Shown here: positions 33,991 through 42,455 of the stretch, one piece after another
How the letters are laid out: the number at the start of each line of letters is the position of its first letter
Position numbering within the stretch: position 1 is the stretch's first letter
Assembly: GCA_002403205.1 (NCBI GenBank)
Contig: DHHJ01000032.1
Location: forward strand, 7,831 to 71,830
DNA: 64,000 nucleotides
Reading direction: 5' to 3'
DNA from: Anaerolineaceae bacterium UBA4775
GTDB lineage: Bacteria > Chloroflexota > Anaerolineae > Anaerolineales > Anaerolineaceae
Made by a program: the position numbers and the translations under genes
The notes under the pieces: generated by a model
Seen by the model: only the letters and a program-made list of their open reading frames with translations
Told to the model about the DNA's origin: nothing
Databases searched by the model: none

Positions 33991-34653
33991 ATGCGAAAAG
34001 AAATCCAGTTGCATGAGAACTTTACCAAAATCAGGGTGAAAGACATCGGCAAGCTGATCCTCACCCAGGGAGATCAGCCCGCCCTGGAGATTGAAGCGGA
34101 CCAGGGGGCCTTTTCTGACCTAACCGCGGCAGTGCGGGGGGACACCCTCTTCCTCGGCTTTGAGCAGGATAGCATCAGCCAGCTTGGCAAGTTGTTTTCA
34201 TCCCTGATCAACCGCCCGGAGCGTGATGTGACCTATCGCCTCACCGTGCCGGATCTCGACCAGATCAAACTCAGCGGCAAGGTCGACCTGGATTGCGCCG
34301 CCTTCCAAACCAGCCGGCTTGGCGTCCATGTTTCAGGGCTGAGCCAGCTGAATCTCAACCGCCTTGAGTGTGGGTCCCTTGATGTGAGCATCAGTGGGCG
34401 CGGGGTGTTTACCGCCGCAGGAAGGGCAGCACACCAATCGATCAGGATCTCTGGCTCTGGCGACTACCAGGCCCCTCACCTTGCCAGCCAGTCATTGCGA
34501 ATCGTCGTCTCCGGCCAGGGTGAAGCCACGGTCCGGGTTGAAGAAGACCTGGATATCACCATTTCCGGCGTCGGAACGGTGAATTACTACGGCCACCCGA
34601 AACTGCGCCAGGTGATCAGCGGGGTGGGAAAATCGAAAAGGTTGAACGATTAA
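33991..34653 (+). CDS. DUF2807 (GIN domain) protein
   Basis: A 220-residue repetitive beta-solenoid of the GIN-domain family (putative auto-transporter adhesin head). It contains repeated I/V-S-G-x-G motifs such as RISGSGDY, VVSGQGEA and ITISGVGTVNYYGHP, ending VISGVGKSKRLND. Unlike most relatives it has no signal peptide or lipobox, so it seems cytoplasmic. GAGGTGATCCG precedes the ATG. A remnant of a second GIN gene is at 60060-60452. It probably forms a unit with the pentapeptide-repeat gene 32 bases downstream. Confidence 0.85.
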   Translation: MRKEIQLHENFTKIRVKDIGKLILTQGDQPALEIEADQGAFSDLTAAVRGDTLFLGFEQDSISQLGKLFSSLINRPERDVTYRLTVPDLDQIKLSGKVDLDCAAFQTSRLGVHVSGLSQLNLNRLECGSLDVSISGRGVFTAAGRAAHQSIRISGSGDYQAPHLASQSLRIVVSGQGEATVRVEEDLDITISGVGTVNYYGHPKLRQVISGVGKSKRLND

Positions 34654-34685
34654 CAAAAATTCGATACAATAAGAGGGGAGTAGCT

Positions 34686-35351
34686 ATGAGTCACGAAATA
34701 AAAATCGAAAAGAAAGCATCAGAAGTCATTCAACCCAAGAACGTTGATGAAGCACACCACGCGATCCGCACACGACAGGACCTCTCCGGTGCAGACCTGC
34801 GCGGGATGCCGCTGGGCAACATCAACGCCGTCGGGGCAGTCCTGCGCAAAACCGACCTGGCCGGCGCAGATCTTTCCCACGGGCTGTTGATCAACGCCAA
34901 TTTTTACAAAGCCTCGCTCCACGGCACCGCGGCCCACAATACCATCATCCTGGGCGGAGACCTGGTCAAAACCCGCTTCACGGAGACAGATCTCAGCCAT
35001 TCAGCCATCATCGGCGCAGATGCCCAGGAAGCCAGCTTTGAGGGCGCCAACCTGCATAACGCTGCTTTGGTCAGCACCAATTTAAAGGATGCCGATTTCA
35101 CACGGGCGAAACTCACCGATGCCCGTTTGGCCGGCCTAGACGTGACCGGGGCAGATTTCACCGGTGCAAACCTCACCGGGGCACGCGCTTACAACATCAA
35201 TTGGGAACAGGCCAAAGTGGCCCCTGGGATGATCCCCGAGCCGATCCTCAAACTGCCCGCCTGGGCCTGGTCGATATTAATCGGCGGTTTTCTCGGGATC
35301 ATCAGCCTGGTGATTTACGGCCTCGTACGGAGAAAGAAAAACCGCGCCTGA
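34686..35351 (+). CDS. pentapeptide-repeat protein with C-terminal membrane anchor
   Basis: A 221-residue protein. Residues about 30-175 consist of tandem A(D/N)LXX pentapeptides (for example LSGADLRGMPL, ANLHNAALVSTNLKDADFTRAKL, ADFTGANLTGARA), which fold as a right-handed quadrilateral beta-helix. One transmembrane helix (WSILIGGFLGIISLVIYGLV, about 195-214) and a basic tail anchor it, with the helix domain probably cytoplasmic. GAGGGGAG precedes the ATG. It is followed by a terminator. Function is unknown; some family members mimic DNA, but nothing here shows that. Confidence 0.85.
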   Translation: MSHEIKIEKKASEVIQPKNVDEAHHAIRTRQDLSGADLRGMPLGNINAVGAVLRKTDLAGADLSHGLLINANFYKASLHGTAAHNTIILGGDLVKTRFTETDLSHSAIIGADAQEASFEGANLHNAALVSTNLKDADFTRAKLTDARLAGLDVTGADFTGANLTGARAYNINWEQAKVAPGMIPEPILKLPAWAWSILIGGFLGIISLVIYGLVRRKKNRA

Positions 35352-35388
35352 AGCACAGGAGCCATGAGTTCCCTTTTCATCAACCTGC

Positions 35389-35419
35389 CGGGCTGTTTCG
35401 TTCACAGCCCGTTTTCTTT
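35389..35419 (+). terminator. terminator after the pentapeptide-repeat gene
   Basis: Stem CGGGCTGT / ACAGCCCG with a TTCGTTC-type loop (35389-35411), followed by TTTTCTTT. Confidence 0.85.
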
Positions 35420-35437
35420 ACCATTACAATGTGCATC

Positions 35438-35463
35438 AAAAAATCAACCCCCAGCCAGGGTTG
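35438..35463 (-). terminator. terminator of the LprI-like gene
   Basis: On the minus strand the stem CAACCC / GGGTTG is followed by ATTTTTT (35445-35463, T-run 35443-35438), just downstream of the stop at 35490. Confidence 0.75.
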
Positions 35464-35489
35464 ACCCGTTAAGTGAGCAAGAGAGCAGC

Positions 35490-35999
35490 TTAGGGAATGG
35501 CTGTCTCTTCCTCACATTCCCCCGGTTGATACCATTCACAGCGGTACCCCTCAAGCTGGTTATAGCGCGCCAGGTTATGCTCGGTAAGGCACATCAGCTC
35601 CTGCACCTTTCCCTCTGCGGCATCAATGACCGCGCCGCGCTCAAATGCGCAATCGGCCTCGCGCGAGTCTTCCCAGGCAAATTGGGTTTCCAAGAATTCC
35701 ATCCGGCGGGATGCGTCCGTCTCAAGCTGGGTTATCAGATCGACATCAGCCAGGACCAACGCCTCAGATGCCTGGGCGGCATCCGAATAGCACATCAGTG
35801 CATCCTCTCTGGACTCGATATCTGTGCAATCCGGGATTTCGCTCAGCGAGCCAACTTCGACACGGGGGGTGACCGTCAATACCGGTTGACCGTCTCCCCT
35901 GCGTGTTTGCTGAGAAATAATGAACGCGCTGATCATCAGCAAAATGGCAATCATCAGCAGTGAAATGCTTTGTATATGGCGGCGAATGAGTTTGATCAT
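35490..35999 (-). CDS. LprI/DUF1311-like secreted or membrane-anchored protein
   Basis: A 169-residue protein with an N-terminal transmembrane/signal-anchor segment (SISLLMIAILLMISAFII, about 11-28). The extracytoplasmic domain carries the LprI-type pattern: a Cys pair early (IPDC, LMCY), FAWEDSREADC, then MCLTEHNLARYNQLEGYRC. Family members include lysozyme inhibitors, so protection of the wall or binding of a secreted partner is possible. No clear ribosome-binding site is seen. It is terminated by a hairpin at 35438-35463. Confidence 0.72.
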   Translation of the reverse strand: MIKLIRRHIQSISLLMIAILLMISAFIISQQTRRGDGQPVLTVTPRVEVGSLSEIPDCTDIESREDALMCYSDAAQASEALVLADVDLITQLETDASRRMEFLETQFAWEDSREADCAFERGAVIDAAEGKVQELMCLTEHNLARYNQLEGYRCEWYQPGECEEETAIP

Positions 36000-36313
36000 A
36001 GCAAATTGACCTGTGCAAACCTTATCCCGTGGCTTATTCGGGTTACATCTCTGGTAGCAGTAACCACGAGAGACTGAACAATTATAACCTCAACCCTCAA
36101 CCCTCAACCCGCATCTAAGACGGTCCTTTATGGAAAACCTTGTACAGATTCCTAAAATGCCCGCAAGCGTGTGCCATAATTATGCGTGACCAAGATGCAG
36201 GGATACATTCAATGGTCTCAAGTCTCCTTAATGGTGAGTTGTTGGACTGCGGGTCGCATCACCCGCAGTCCAGCATTTAAAAAACTGGTAAAATCGATTC
36301 AGGAGACATAACC
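36000..36313. other. non-coding gap with heptamer repeat and hairpin
   Basis: Contains three tandem CCTCAAC heptamers (36088-36108) and a perfect hairpin GGACTGCGGGT / ACCCGCAGTCC (36244-36271) followed by CAGCATTTAAAAAA. No gene is seen. The hairpin could end an untranslated RNA or be an intergenic repeat. Confidence 0.55.
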
Positions 36314-37258
36314 ATGAACAAAATTGAGCGCATCAGGGCTGTGCTGGCTGGCGAGTTACCCGACCGTGTACCGGCAAGTTTTTGGTTTCATTTTCCGCCG
36401 GACCAGGCCCACGGAAAGGAATCGGTTGCAGCCCATCTTAACTATTACCGCCAAGCAAACCCGGACTTCCTGAAGATCATGAACGAACACCCTTACCGGG
36501 TGGAAACGCACATCAAAAACCCTGTCGACTGGCGCAAGCTCAAACCCGCACCGCTCAAAAGTGAGTTCTTCCAGGCCCAACTGGACGAGATCAAAATGAT
36601 CACCGACGAGCTCCAGGGCGAGTGCCTGACGGCGACCACCATTTTCAATCCCTTTTCCTCCGGCAACCATGCCTCCAACCGCTTGGTGACCGAACACCTC
36701 AAAGCAGACCCAGAATCGGTCAACATTGGCCTGGGGACCATTGCGGAAAGCCTGGCTGAATTCGCCACTGCCTGCCTGGAAGCCGGCGCGGACGGCATTT
36801 ACTACTCCGCCCAGGGCGGCGAAGCGGACAGGTTGAGCGAACAGGTGTTCCTTAACTTTATCAAACCCCACGACCTGACGGTGCTTGAAGCCGTCAAAGA
36901 CAAAGGCGAGCTCAACATCGTCCATATCTGCCGGGATAACGTCCGTTTGCACCTGTACACCAACTACCCGGGGCATGTCTTCAACTGGGCTGTCACGGCG
37001 CCCGTCAACCTTTCGTTAAAAGCCGGGAAGAAGCTCTTCAAAAGCACCGTCCTGGGCGGTATGGACAATCGCGGCGTGCTTGCCAACGGCAGCCCTGAAG
37101 AAATTCAATCCGCCGTGCATAAGATCATCCGCACGGTTGGTCCCAAAAACCTGATCATCGGGGCCGATTGCACCCTCCCGACGGAAATCAATGTCGAAAA
37201 TATCCGCCTGGCAATCGATGCTGCTGCTGCCTACCCCATTCAAGAGCAGGAAGCTTGA
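36314..37258 (+). CDS. uroporphyrinogen decarboxylase (URO-D) family protein
   Basis: A 314-residue TIM-barrel protein of the URO-D/MtaA superfamily. It starts NKIERIRAVLAGELPDRVPASFWFHF (URO-D-like N-terminus) and ends with TVGPKNLIIGADCTLPTEINVENIRLAIDAA. The true HemE fingerprints are not evident, and the rest of a haem pathway is absent here, so a methyltransferase-type or unknown function is more likely. AGGAGA precedes the ATG. Confidence 0.8.
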   Translation: MNKIERIRAVLAGELPDRVPASFWFHFPPDQAHGKESVAAHLNYYRQANPDFLKIMNEHPYRVETHIKNPVDWRKLKPAPLKSEFFQAQLDEIKMITDELQGECLTATTIFNPFSSGNHASNRLVTEHLKADPESVNIGLGTIAESLAEFATACLEAGADGIYYSAQGGEADRLSEQVFLNFIKPHDLTVLEAVKDKGELNIVHICRDNVRLHLYTNYPGHVFNWAVTAPVNLSLKAGKKLFKSTVLGGMDNRGVLANGSPEEIQSAVHKIIRTVGPKNLIIGADCTLPTEINVENIRLAIDAAAAYPIQEQEA

Positions 37259-37344
37259 TGGCAAGTTTTTAAGCTCCAGAAGCTTATTACTCATATCGTT
37301 TTGTGTTATGATTCACTTTCAGCAATCATGACAGGAGAACTTGA

Positions 37345-37845
37345 ATGAAAACCCTTTTGCTGATGCGCCATGCAAAGTCGAGCTGGAAAGACGATCAGCT
37401 CAATGATCATGAACGACCCCTGAAAAAACGGGGCCGTAAAGACGCCAAACGAATGGCGAAAATCATCGAAAAAAACCAGCTCATCCCTGAACTGATCCTT
37501 TCATCATCCGCTGTACGCGCCACAGAAACGGTAGACATCATCGCGGAAAACCTGGGCTATGACGGCGAAATCATCTACTCCGATGCGCTCTATATGGGCG
37601 AACCGGACGATTTTATCGAATCTCTGAAGACCCTCGACAACCAATATGAAAAGGTCATGATCGTGGCGCATAACCCCGGCATGGAAGCCTATCTACAGAT
37701 CATCGACGGTGAGATCGAGGCCATGCCCACCGGTGGACTGGGTTACCTTGTCCTCAGCCTGGACGATTGGAAGTCCATTTCCTTTGAGACTATGGGTGAC
37801 CTGGTCGGTTTTTGGACGCCAAAATCGCTGGAAAGCGAAGACTAA
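37345..37845 (+). CDS. SixA-like histidine phosphatase
   Basis: A 166-residue protein of the histidine phosphatase superfamily. It starts KTLLLMRHAKSSWKDD with the RH phosphate-binding motif and catalytic His near residue 9, and has the second catalytic region VMIVAHNPGMEAY. SixA dephosphorylates phosphohistidine proteins in E. coli; in other groups the family acts on varied phospho-compounds. AGGAGAAC precedes the ATG. It sits in a stretch of plus-strand single genes. Confidence 0.85.
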   Translation: MKTLLLMRHAKSSWKDDQLNDHERPLKKRGRKDAKRMAKIIEKNQLIPELILSSSAVRATETVDIIAENLGYDGEIIYSDALYMGEPDDFIESLKTLDNQYEKVMIVAHNPGMEAYLQIIDGEIEAMPTGGLGYLVLSLDDWKSISFETMGDLVGFWTPKSLESED

Positions 37846-37931
37846 ACCCGCCCAAACAGCGCGTTTTATCCATACAGGCATTTGCCTTAAGATCATCGCC
37901 CAATTCCTGAACACCAATCCTGATTTCCAAT

Positions 37932-37952
37932 CCCGCCCGCGAATGGCGGGAT
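37932..37952. other. short hairpin between the SixA-like and S66 genes
   Basis: Stem ATCCCGCC / GGCGGGAT with a 7-base loop, directly upstream of the S66 peptidase gene. It could act as a weak terminator of the phosphatase gene, though it has no T-run. Confidence 0.45.
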
Positions 37953-37978
37953 GTTAGCGCCTACCAACAGGTGAAACC

Positions 37979-38911
37979 ATGGCTGATCTGATCCCCCGCA
38001 AGCTTTCCCCGGGCGACACCATCGGTGTAGTCGCCCCCTCGAACCCCGTCCTCCCAGACCAAGAAAATAAACTCCAGTCCGGCCTGGATGTCCTCACCAA
38101 CCTGGGCTTTAAGATCAAGCTCGGCACAAACCTGCGGTCCAACACCCTCGGGTATGCCGCCGCGCCTGAAGAGAAGGCCGAAGACATCAACCTGATGTTC
38201 ACGGACCCCAAGGTCAAGGCCATCATTTGCGCGCAGGGCGGTGATACGGCCAACGCGGCGCTGAGCCTGATTGATTGGGAGAACATCCGGCAAAACCCGA
38301 AGGTCTTTCTCGGCCTGAGCGATATCACCGTCCTTCTGAACGCCATTTACCGTCAGACCGGGTTGGTGACCTTTCATGGCAATGACATCCTGTGGGGGTT
38401 TGGCAACAACCTCGATACCTACGAGCATAAGGAATTTATGCGGACCCTGGTCACCGGCCTCATCGGACCGATCCCGCCCAACCGGACCAGGACCTGCGTT
38501 CGCAGCGGCCAGGCTGGGGGCACCTTGCTGGGCGGTAACCTGCGCTGTCTGCTCAAACTGGCCGGGACGCCCTTTTGGCCTGATTTTTCCGGCGCGATCC
38601 TGTTCGTTGAAGCCTATGAGATCTCGCCCCAGGCCTGCTATACGGCTTTTCACCAATTGGATCAAATAGGGGTGTTCGACCAGGTTTCCGGCGCGGTGGT
38701 CGGGTACATTTACAGCATGCAGCACAGAAACATGCCACGTCCCCACATGGAAGACATTCTTTTAGAGGTCACGGAAGAAAAAGGCTTCCCCATTCTAAAA
38801 ATGAACGAATTTGGCCACAACTGCCCCAACACCGTCCTGCCCGTGGGGGGTGAGGTGTTTCTCAACGCCGACCAGGGCAGCCTGACGGTGACTGCCCCCT
38901 GTGTGCGGTAA
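37979..38911 (+). CDS. S66 family LD-carboxypeptidase
   Basis: A 310-residue serine peptidase of the LdcA/MccF family. It starts PRKLSPGDTIGVVAPSNP, with the nucleophile motif FLGLSDITVLLNA (Ser near 118), the Glu of ILFVEAYE and the His of GHNCPNTVLPVG near the C-terminus. Members trim the terminal D-Ala from muropeptide tetrapeptides in recycling, or inactivate microcin C-type compounds. Cytoplasmic, full length. It ends on the shared side of the decarboxylase-operon terminator. Confidence 0.9.
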   Translation: MADLIPRKLSPGDTIGVVAPSNPVLPDQENKLQSGLDVLTNLGFKIKLGTNLRSNTLGYAAAPEEKAEDINLMFTDPKVKAIICAQGGDTANAALSLIDWENIRQNPKVFLGLSDITVLLNAIYRQTGLVTFHGNDILWGFGNNLDTYEHKEFMRTLVTGLIGPIPPNRTRTCVRSGQAGGTLLGGNLRCLLKLAGTPFWPDFSGAILFVEAYEISPQACYTAFHQLDQIGVFDQVSGAVVGYIYSMQHRNMPRPHMEDILLEVTEEKGFPILKMNEFGHNCPNTVLPVGGEVFLNADQGSLTVTAPCVR

Positions 38912-38942
38912 GAAAAAGGGCAGCAAGCAAACCCTGCTGCCC
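38911..38942 (-). terminator. terminator of the decarboxylase operon
   Basis: On the minus strand GGGCAGCA / TGCTGCCC (38942-38918) is followed by TTTTTCT, immediately downstream of the beta-subunit gene. It begins at the stop codon of the convergent S66 gene. Confidence 0.85.
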
Positions 38943-38966
38943 ATGCATAACCCTTACCAAGTGAAG

Positions 38967-40085
38967 TTAAACAATTCCTGATACCAATGCCAGCAGCAAG
39001 CCGCCGGCGATCACGCTGCCCAATTGTCCGGCCGTATTGGCGCCCATGGCGTGCATCAGGATGAAGTTCTCAAAATCCTCATCCTGCGCCATCTTGGCGG
39101 CCAGCCGCCCAGCCATGGGAAACGCGCTGATCCCCGAAGCGCCGATCAGGGGGTTAACCTTCCCGCCGCTCAGCACAGACATCAGCTTGCCAAACAACAG
39201 GCCCGCCACAGTGTCCAGGATGAAGGCGAACAGCCCCAAAGCCAGGATCATCAGGGTTTCCAGGTTCAGGAAGGATGCGGCCTTCATGGTTGCGCCGATG
39301 GCCAGCCCTAAAAACAGCGTGGCGACGTTGATCAGCTCGTTCTGTGCCGATTTGCTTAACCGATCGACCACCAGGCTCTCCCGCAGCAGGTTGCCCAGCA
39401 TCAGCGATGCGATCAACGGGGCGGCATCCGGCGCTACCAGGCTGACTACAACCGTCACAAAGATCGGGAAGATGACCAAAGTCAGCCGCGAGACCGGCCT
39501 GGGGGCATAGTCCATCCGGATCAGGCGCTCTTTGCGCGTGGTGAGCAGTTTCATGATCGGCGGCTGGATGATCGGGATCAGGCTCATGTACGAATATGCC
39601 GCCACAGCAATGGGCGCCAGCAGGTTCGGCGCCAGCCTGCCGCTCACAAAAATGGCCGTCGGGCCGTCAATCGCGCCGATCACCCCGATCGATGCCGCTT
39701 CGTTCATCGGGAACCCCAGCAGCAGCGCCAGCAGCAGGGTGCCATAGATGCCAAACTGGCCGGCCGCACCCAGCAAAACCATTTTCGGCTGCGAAAGCAA
39801 AGGACTGAAGTCGATCATTGCGCCCACACCGATAAAGATCAGCAGCGGGAACAACTCCGTGGCGATCCCGGCATCGTAGATCACCTTCATAAATCCGGCA
39901 TCGGCCGACATGCCGATATTGGCCAAAATGCAGCCAAACCCAATCGGCAGCAGCAGCACAGGTTCATATTCCTTGACCACCGCCAGATAGATCAACACCA
40001 CCCCCACCAGGATCATCACCGCGTTTCCCCAGGTGAAATTGGTAAAACCGGTGGTGATCTCCGCCAATAAGATTGTAAAATCCAT
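38967..40085 (-). CDS. sodium-translocating decarboxylase beta subunit
   Basis: A 372-residue integral membrane protein of the OadB/GcdB/MmdB family with 9-11 hydrophobic segments. The conserved GVGAMIDFSPLLSQPK, GAIDGPTAIFVSGRLAP and GASGISAFPMAGR regions, which line the Na+ channel and carboxybiotin site, are visible. It couples decarboxylation of carboxybiotin to Na+ export. It is the last gene of a four-gene operon (carboxyltransferase, gamma/delta, biotin carrier, beta), 12 bases after the biotin-carrier gene. Confidence 0.93.
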   Translation of the reverse strand: MDFTILLAEITTGFTNFTWGNAVMILVGVVLIYLAVVKEYEPVLLLPIGFGCILANIGMSADAGFMKVIYDAGIATELFPLLIFIGVGAMIDFSPLLSQPKMVLLGAAGQFGIYGTLLLALLLGFPMNEAASIGVIGAIDGPTAIFVSGRLAPNLLAPIAVAAYSYMSLIPIIQPPIMKLLTTRKERLIRMDYAPRPVSRLTLVIFPIFVTVVVSLVAPDAAPLIASLMLGNLLRESLVVDRLSKSAQNELINVATLFLGLAIGATMKAASFLNLETLMILALGLFAFILDTVAGLLFGKLMSVLSGGKVNPLIGASGISAFPMAGRLAAKMAQDEDFENFILMHAMGANTAGQLGSVIAGGLLLALVSGIV

Positions 40086-40097
40086 GTGTTTACTCCC

Positions 40098-40532
40098 CTA
40101 TTCTGCGTAGGTGATCAAAATCTGGCCGTGGATGACCTGGTCGCCCACAGCCACTTCAATTGAACCGATGGTACCGGCCTTGTTGGCCCGAATGGCATTC
40201 TTCATTTTCATCGCCTCCAGGGTGCACAGCTCCTGGCCGCGCGAGACAGCCTGCCCTGGTTTGACCAGGATGGCCACGATCACGCCGGGCAGCGGTGAGG
40301 TTACATCTCCACTGGCAGGGTCACTTTCTGGTCCTTCCAGGGCGCTGCTGACCGGTCCGGCATCCGGCACGGAGATCACCGGCACTGCTGTTTGGGCCGG
40401 TTCCGCTGCCGGCTGTGCTTCCGGCCAGACCTCAAAGGGCTGGCCCTCCACCATGGCGATCACCGGCCGGGCATGGATATCCTCAATTTCAACGGTGTAG
40501 GTTTGGTTATCGATCACGACTTCGATTTTCAT
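40098..40532 (-). CDS. biotin carboxyl carrier subunit
   Basis: A 144-residue protein. The C-terminal biotinyl domain contains EAMKMKN with the biotinylated Lys near residue 110. The N-terminus (MKIEVVIDNQTYTVEIED) and an Ala/Pro-rich linker match MmdC/PycB-type carriers. The ATG at 40532 with GAGG upstream is used; the open frame extends to 40655 but overlaps the gamma-subunit gene. It carries CO2 from the carboxyltransferase to the membrane beta subunit. Confidence 0.9.
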   Translation of the reverse strand: MKIEVVIDNQTYTVEIEDIHARPVIAMVEGQPFEVWPEAQPAAEPAQTAVPVISVPDAGPVSSALEGPESDPASGDVTSPLPGVIVAILVKPGQAVSRGQELCTLEAMKMKNAIRANKAGTIGSIEVAVGDQVIHGQILITYAE

Positions 40533-40536
40533 CGTT

Positions 40537-40899
40537 TCATCCTCGTTTAGTATGGCGTTCCAGTTGCCGGGCGCGGTGCAGGCTCTGCCAGGGGCTGCCT
40601 CCGCCCATTTTTTCCAGTGCTTGTCCTGACTGCGGGTGTGAACAGGTTTTTTCAAGCGCCATGGCGACCGCCACGGCGGCGGCCGCTGCGCGGCGTTTTA
40701 CCCCCAAATCCGGTTGTTCAGGCGTTGCAAGGCCTTCCAGGCCCTCCTCATCCCCGGTTTCCAGCGCCAACGGCTGATCCTCTTTCGTCGTCGCCCGCAC
40801 CAGCAACCCCATCAGCCACCACAGGAATACGATCACCGCAAACACCAGGCCCATGCCAATCACGGTGATCAGGAGACCTTGTTGCATCACACTGCTCAT
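40537..40899 (-). CDS. OadG-like gamma/delta subunit of the decarboxylase pump
   Basis: A 120-residue protein with one N-terminal membrane helix (GLLITVIGMGLVFAVIVFLWWLMGLLV, about 8-33), a charged linker and an RRAAAAAVAVAMAL segment, typical of the small OadG/MmdD subunits that hold the complex together and, in some, bind zinc. The C-terminal tail is Gln/His/Arg-rich. It starts 11 bases after the carboxyltransferase gene and stops just before the biotin-carrier start. Confidence 0.85.
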   Translation of the reverse strand: MSSVMQQGLLITVIGMGLVFAVIVFLWWLMGLLVRATTKEDQPLALETGDEEGLEGLATPEQPDLGVKRRAAAAAVAVAMALEKTCSHPQSGQALEKMGGGSPWQSLHRARQLERHTKRG

Positions 40900-40910
40900 G
40901 ATTGCACCTC

Positions 40911-42455
40911 TCAGACGGGCATATTCCCGTGTTTACGGGATGGATGGTGTTCGGATTTGTGCATGATCGCCCGCAATGCGTTGATGATTTTCATACGGGT
41001 TTCCGCCGGTTCGATCACCTCATCAACATAGCCGGCATGGGCAGCCGCGTAAGGGGTCAGGTAGCGCTGCCGGTATTCCTCTTCCAGGCGCGCCCGTTCC
41101 GCTTCCGGGTCCTCAGCTTCAGCCAGGTCCCTGCGGTAGAGGATATTGGTCGCCCCTTCGGGGCCCATCACCGCAATTTCAGCGCTGGGCCAGGCATAGT
41201 TGATATCTGTACCCAGGTACTTGCTGCTCATCACCACGTACGCACCGCCATAGGCTTTGCGCGTCACCACGCTGATCTTGGGCACCGTCGCTTCTGAATA
41301 AGCAAACAACACCTTTGCCCCGTGCCGGATGATGCCGCGGTGCTCCTGTCCCACGCCGGGCAGGAACCCGGGCGAGTCCACAAAGGTCACCAGGGGGATG
41401 TTGAAAGCATCGCAGAAGCGCACCGTCCGGCAGAGCTTGTCCGCTGCGTCGATGTCGATCACCCCCGCCATTACGCTGGGCTCCTGCGCTAAAATGCCCA
41501 CCGTCATCCCGCCGAAACGGGCCAGGCCTACAATCGCGTTGCGGGCATACCCTGCCTGCAGTTCGAGAAATGAACCCTGGTCCACCACCGATTCGATCAC
41601 GGTGTGCATGCTGTAGGGTTCCCGGGGGTCCATCGGCACCAGGCTGTTCAAGTTACTTGCCAGCCTGGAGGGGTCATCAGCGCTGCTGACCAGGGGCGGG
41701 TTTTCAACATTGTTCGCCGGGAGGTAGCCCAGCACATAGCGCACCAGCGCCAGGGCTGCCTGCTCGTCCTTGGTGATCAGATGGGCTGTCCCGCTCACAT
41801 TCAGATGCACCTGGGCGCCGCCAAGGGATTCAAAATCTGTCTCTTCGCCGGTTACCGTCTTGATCACCTGCGGGCCGGTTAAAAACATGAAGGATTGCTT
41901 CTCAACCATAATGATCAGGTCGGTCAGTGCAGGGGAGTAGGCAGCGCCGCCTGCGCAGGGACCCAGGATCAAACTGATCTGCGGCACCACACCAGAGTAT
42001 TGGGCGTTGCGTTTGAAGATCTCTGCATAGCCGCCCAGGCTCTTCACCCCCTCCTGGATCCGGGCACCACCCGAATCAATCAGCCCGACAATGGGACTGC
42101 CGTTGGCGGCTGCCAGGTCCATCACCCTGCAGATCTTGTGGCTGTGCATCTCGCCCAGGGCGCCGCCCATCACGGTAAAATCCTGGGCATAAACATACAC
42201 CGTCCGCCCCTCAACCGTGCCATAGCCAGTGACGACGCCATCCCCCAGGTAGGCCTCGTCTTCTGGCGTATCCCGCTGGATCACAAAAGGTTCCAGTTCG
42301 GTAAAGCTGCCCTGGTCCAGCAGCAAATCCAGGCGTTCCCTGGCGGTTAATTTTCCTTTGGCATGCTGGCGGTCGATCTTATCCCCTCCGCCGCCCATCT
42401 TCGCCCTGGCGCGCATCTCGCGCAAGGCCTCGATTCGTGGATCATCCTGTGCCAT
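40911..42455 (-). CDS. acyl-CoA carboxyltransferase alpha subunit (methylmalonyl-CoA decarboxylase type)
   Basis: A 514-residue carboxyltransferase with two crotonase-like halves. It starts DDPRIEALREMRARAKMGGG, has GGARIQEGVKSLGGYAEIF (acyl-CoA oxyanion region), ILGPCAGGAAYSPAL and, in the second half, VDSPGFLPGVGQEHRGIIRHGAKVLFAY, matching MmdA/PccB. With the adjacent beta, gamma and biotin genes it most likely is sodium-pumping methylmalonyl-CoA decarboxylase; glutaconyl-CoA is an alternative. The ATG at 42455 follows GAGGAGG closely. It is the first gene of the operon. Confidence 0.92.
   Translation of the reverse strand: MAQDDPRIEALREMRARAKMGGGGDKIDRQHAKGKLTARERLDLLLDQGSFTELEPFVIQRDTPEDEAYLGDGVVTGYGTVEGRTVYVYAQDFTVMGGALGEMHSHKICRVMDLAAANGSPIVGLIDSGGARIQEGVKSLGGYAEIFKRNAQYSGVVPQISLILGPCAGGAAYSPALTDLIIMVEKQSFMFLTGPQVIKTVTGEETDFESLGGAQVHLNVSGTAHLITKDEQAALALVRYVLGYLPANNVENPPLVSSADDPSRLASNLNSLVPMDPREPYSMHTVIESVVDQGSFLELQAGYARNAIVGLARFGGMTVGILAQEPSVMAGVIDIDAADKLCRTVRFCDAFNIPLVTFVDSPGFLPGVGQEHRGIIRHGAKVLFAYSEATVPKISVVTRKAYGGAYVVMSSKYLGTDINYAWPSAEIAVMGPEGATNILYRRDLAEAEDPEAERARLEEEYRQRYLTPYAAAHAGYVDEVIEPAETRMKIINALRAIMHKSEHHPSRKHGNMPV

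Noticed and set aside
36314..37258. HemE of haem biosynthesis
   Set aside because: Only the general URO-D superfamily pattern is visible and no other haem genes are nearby.
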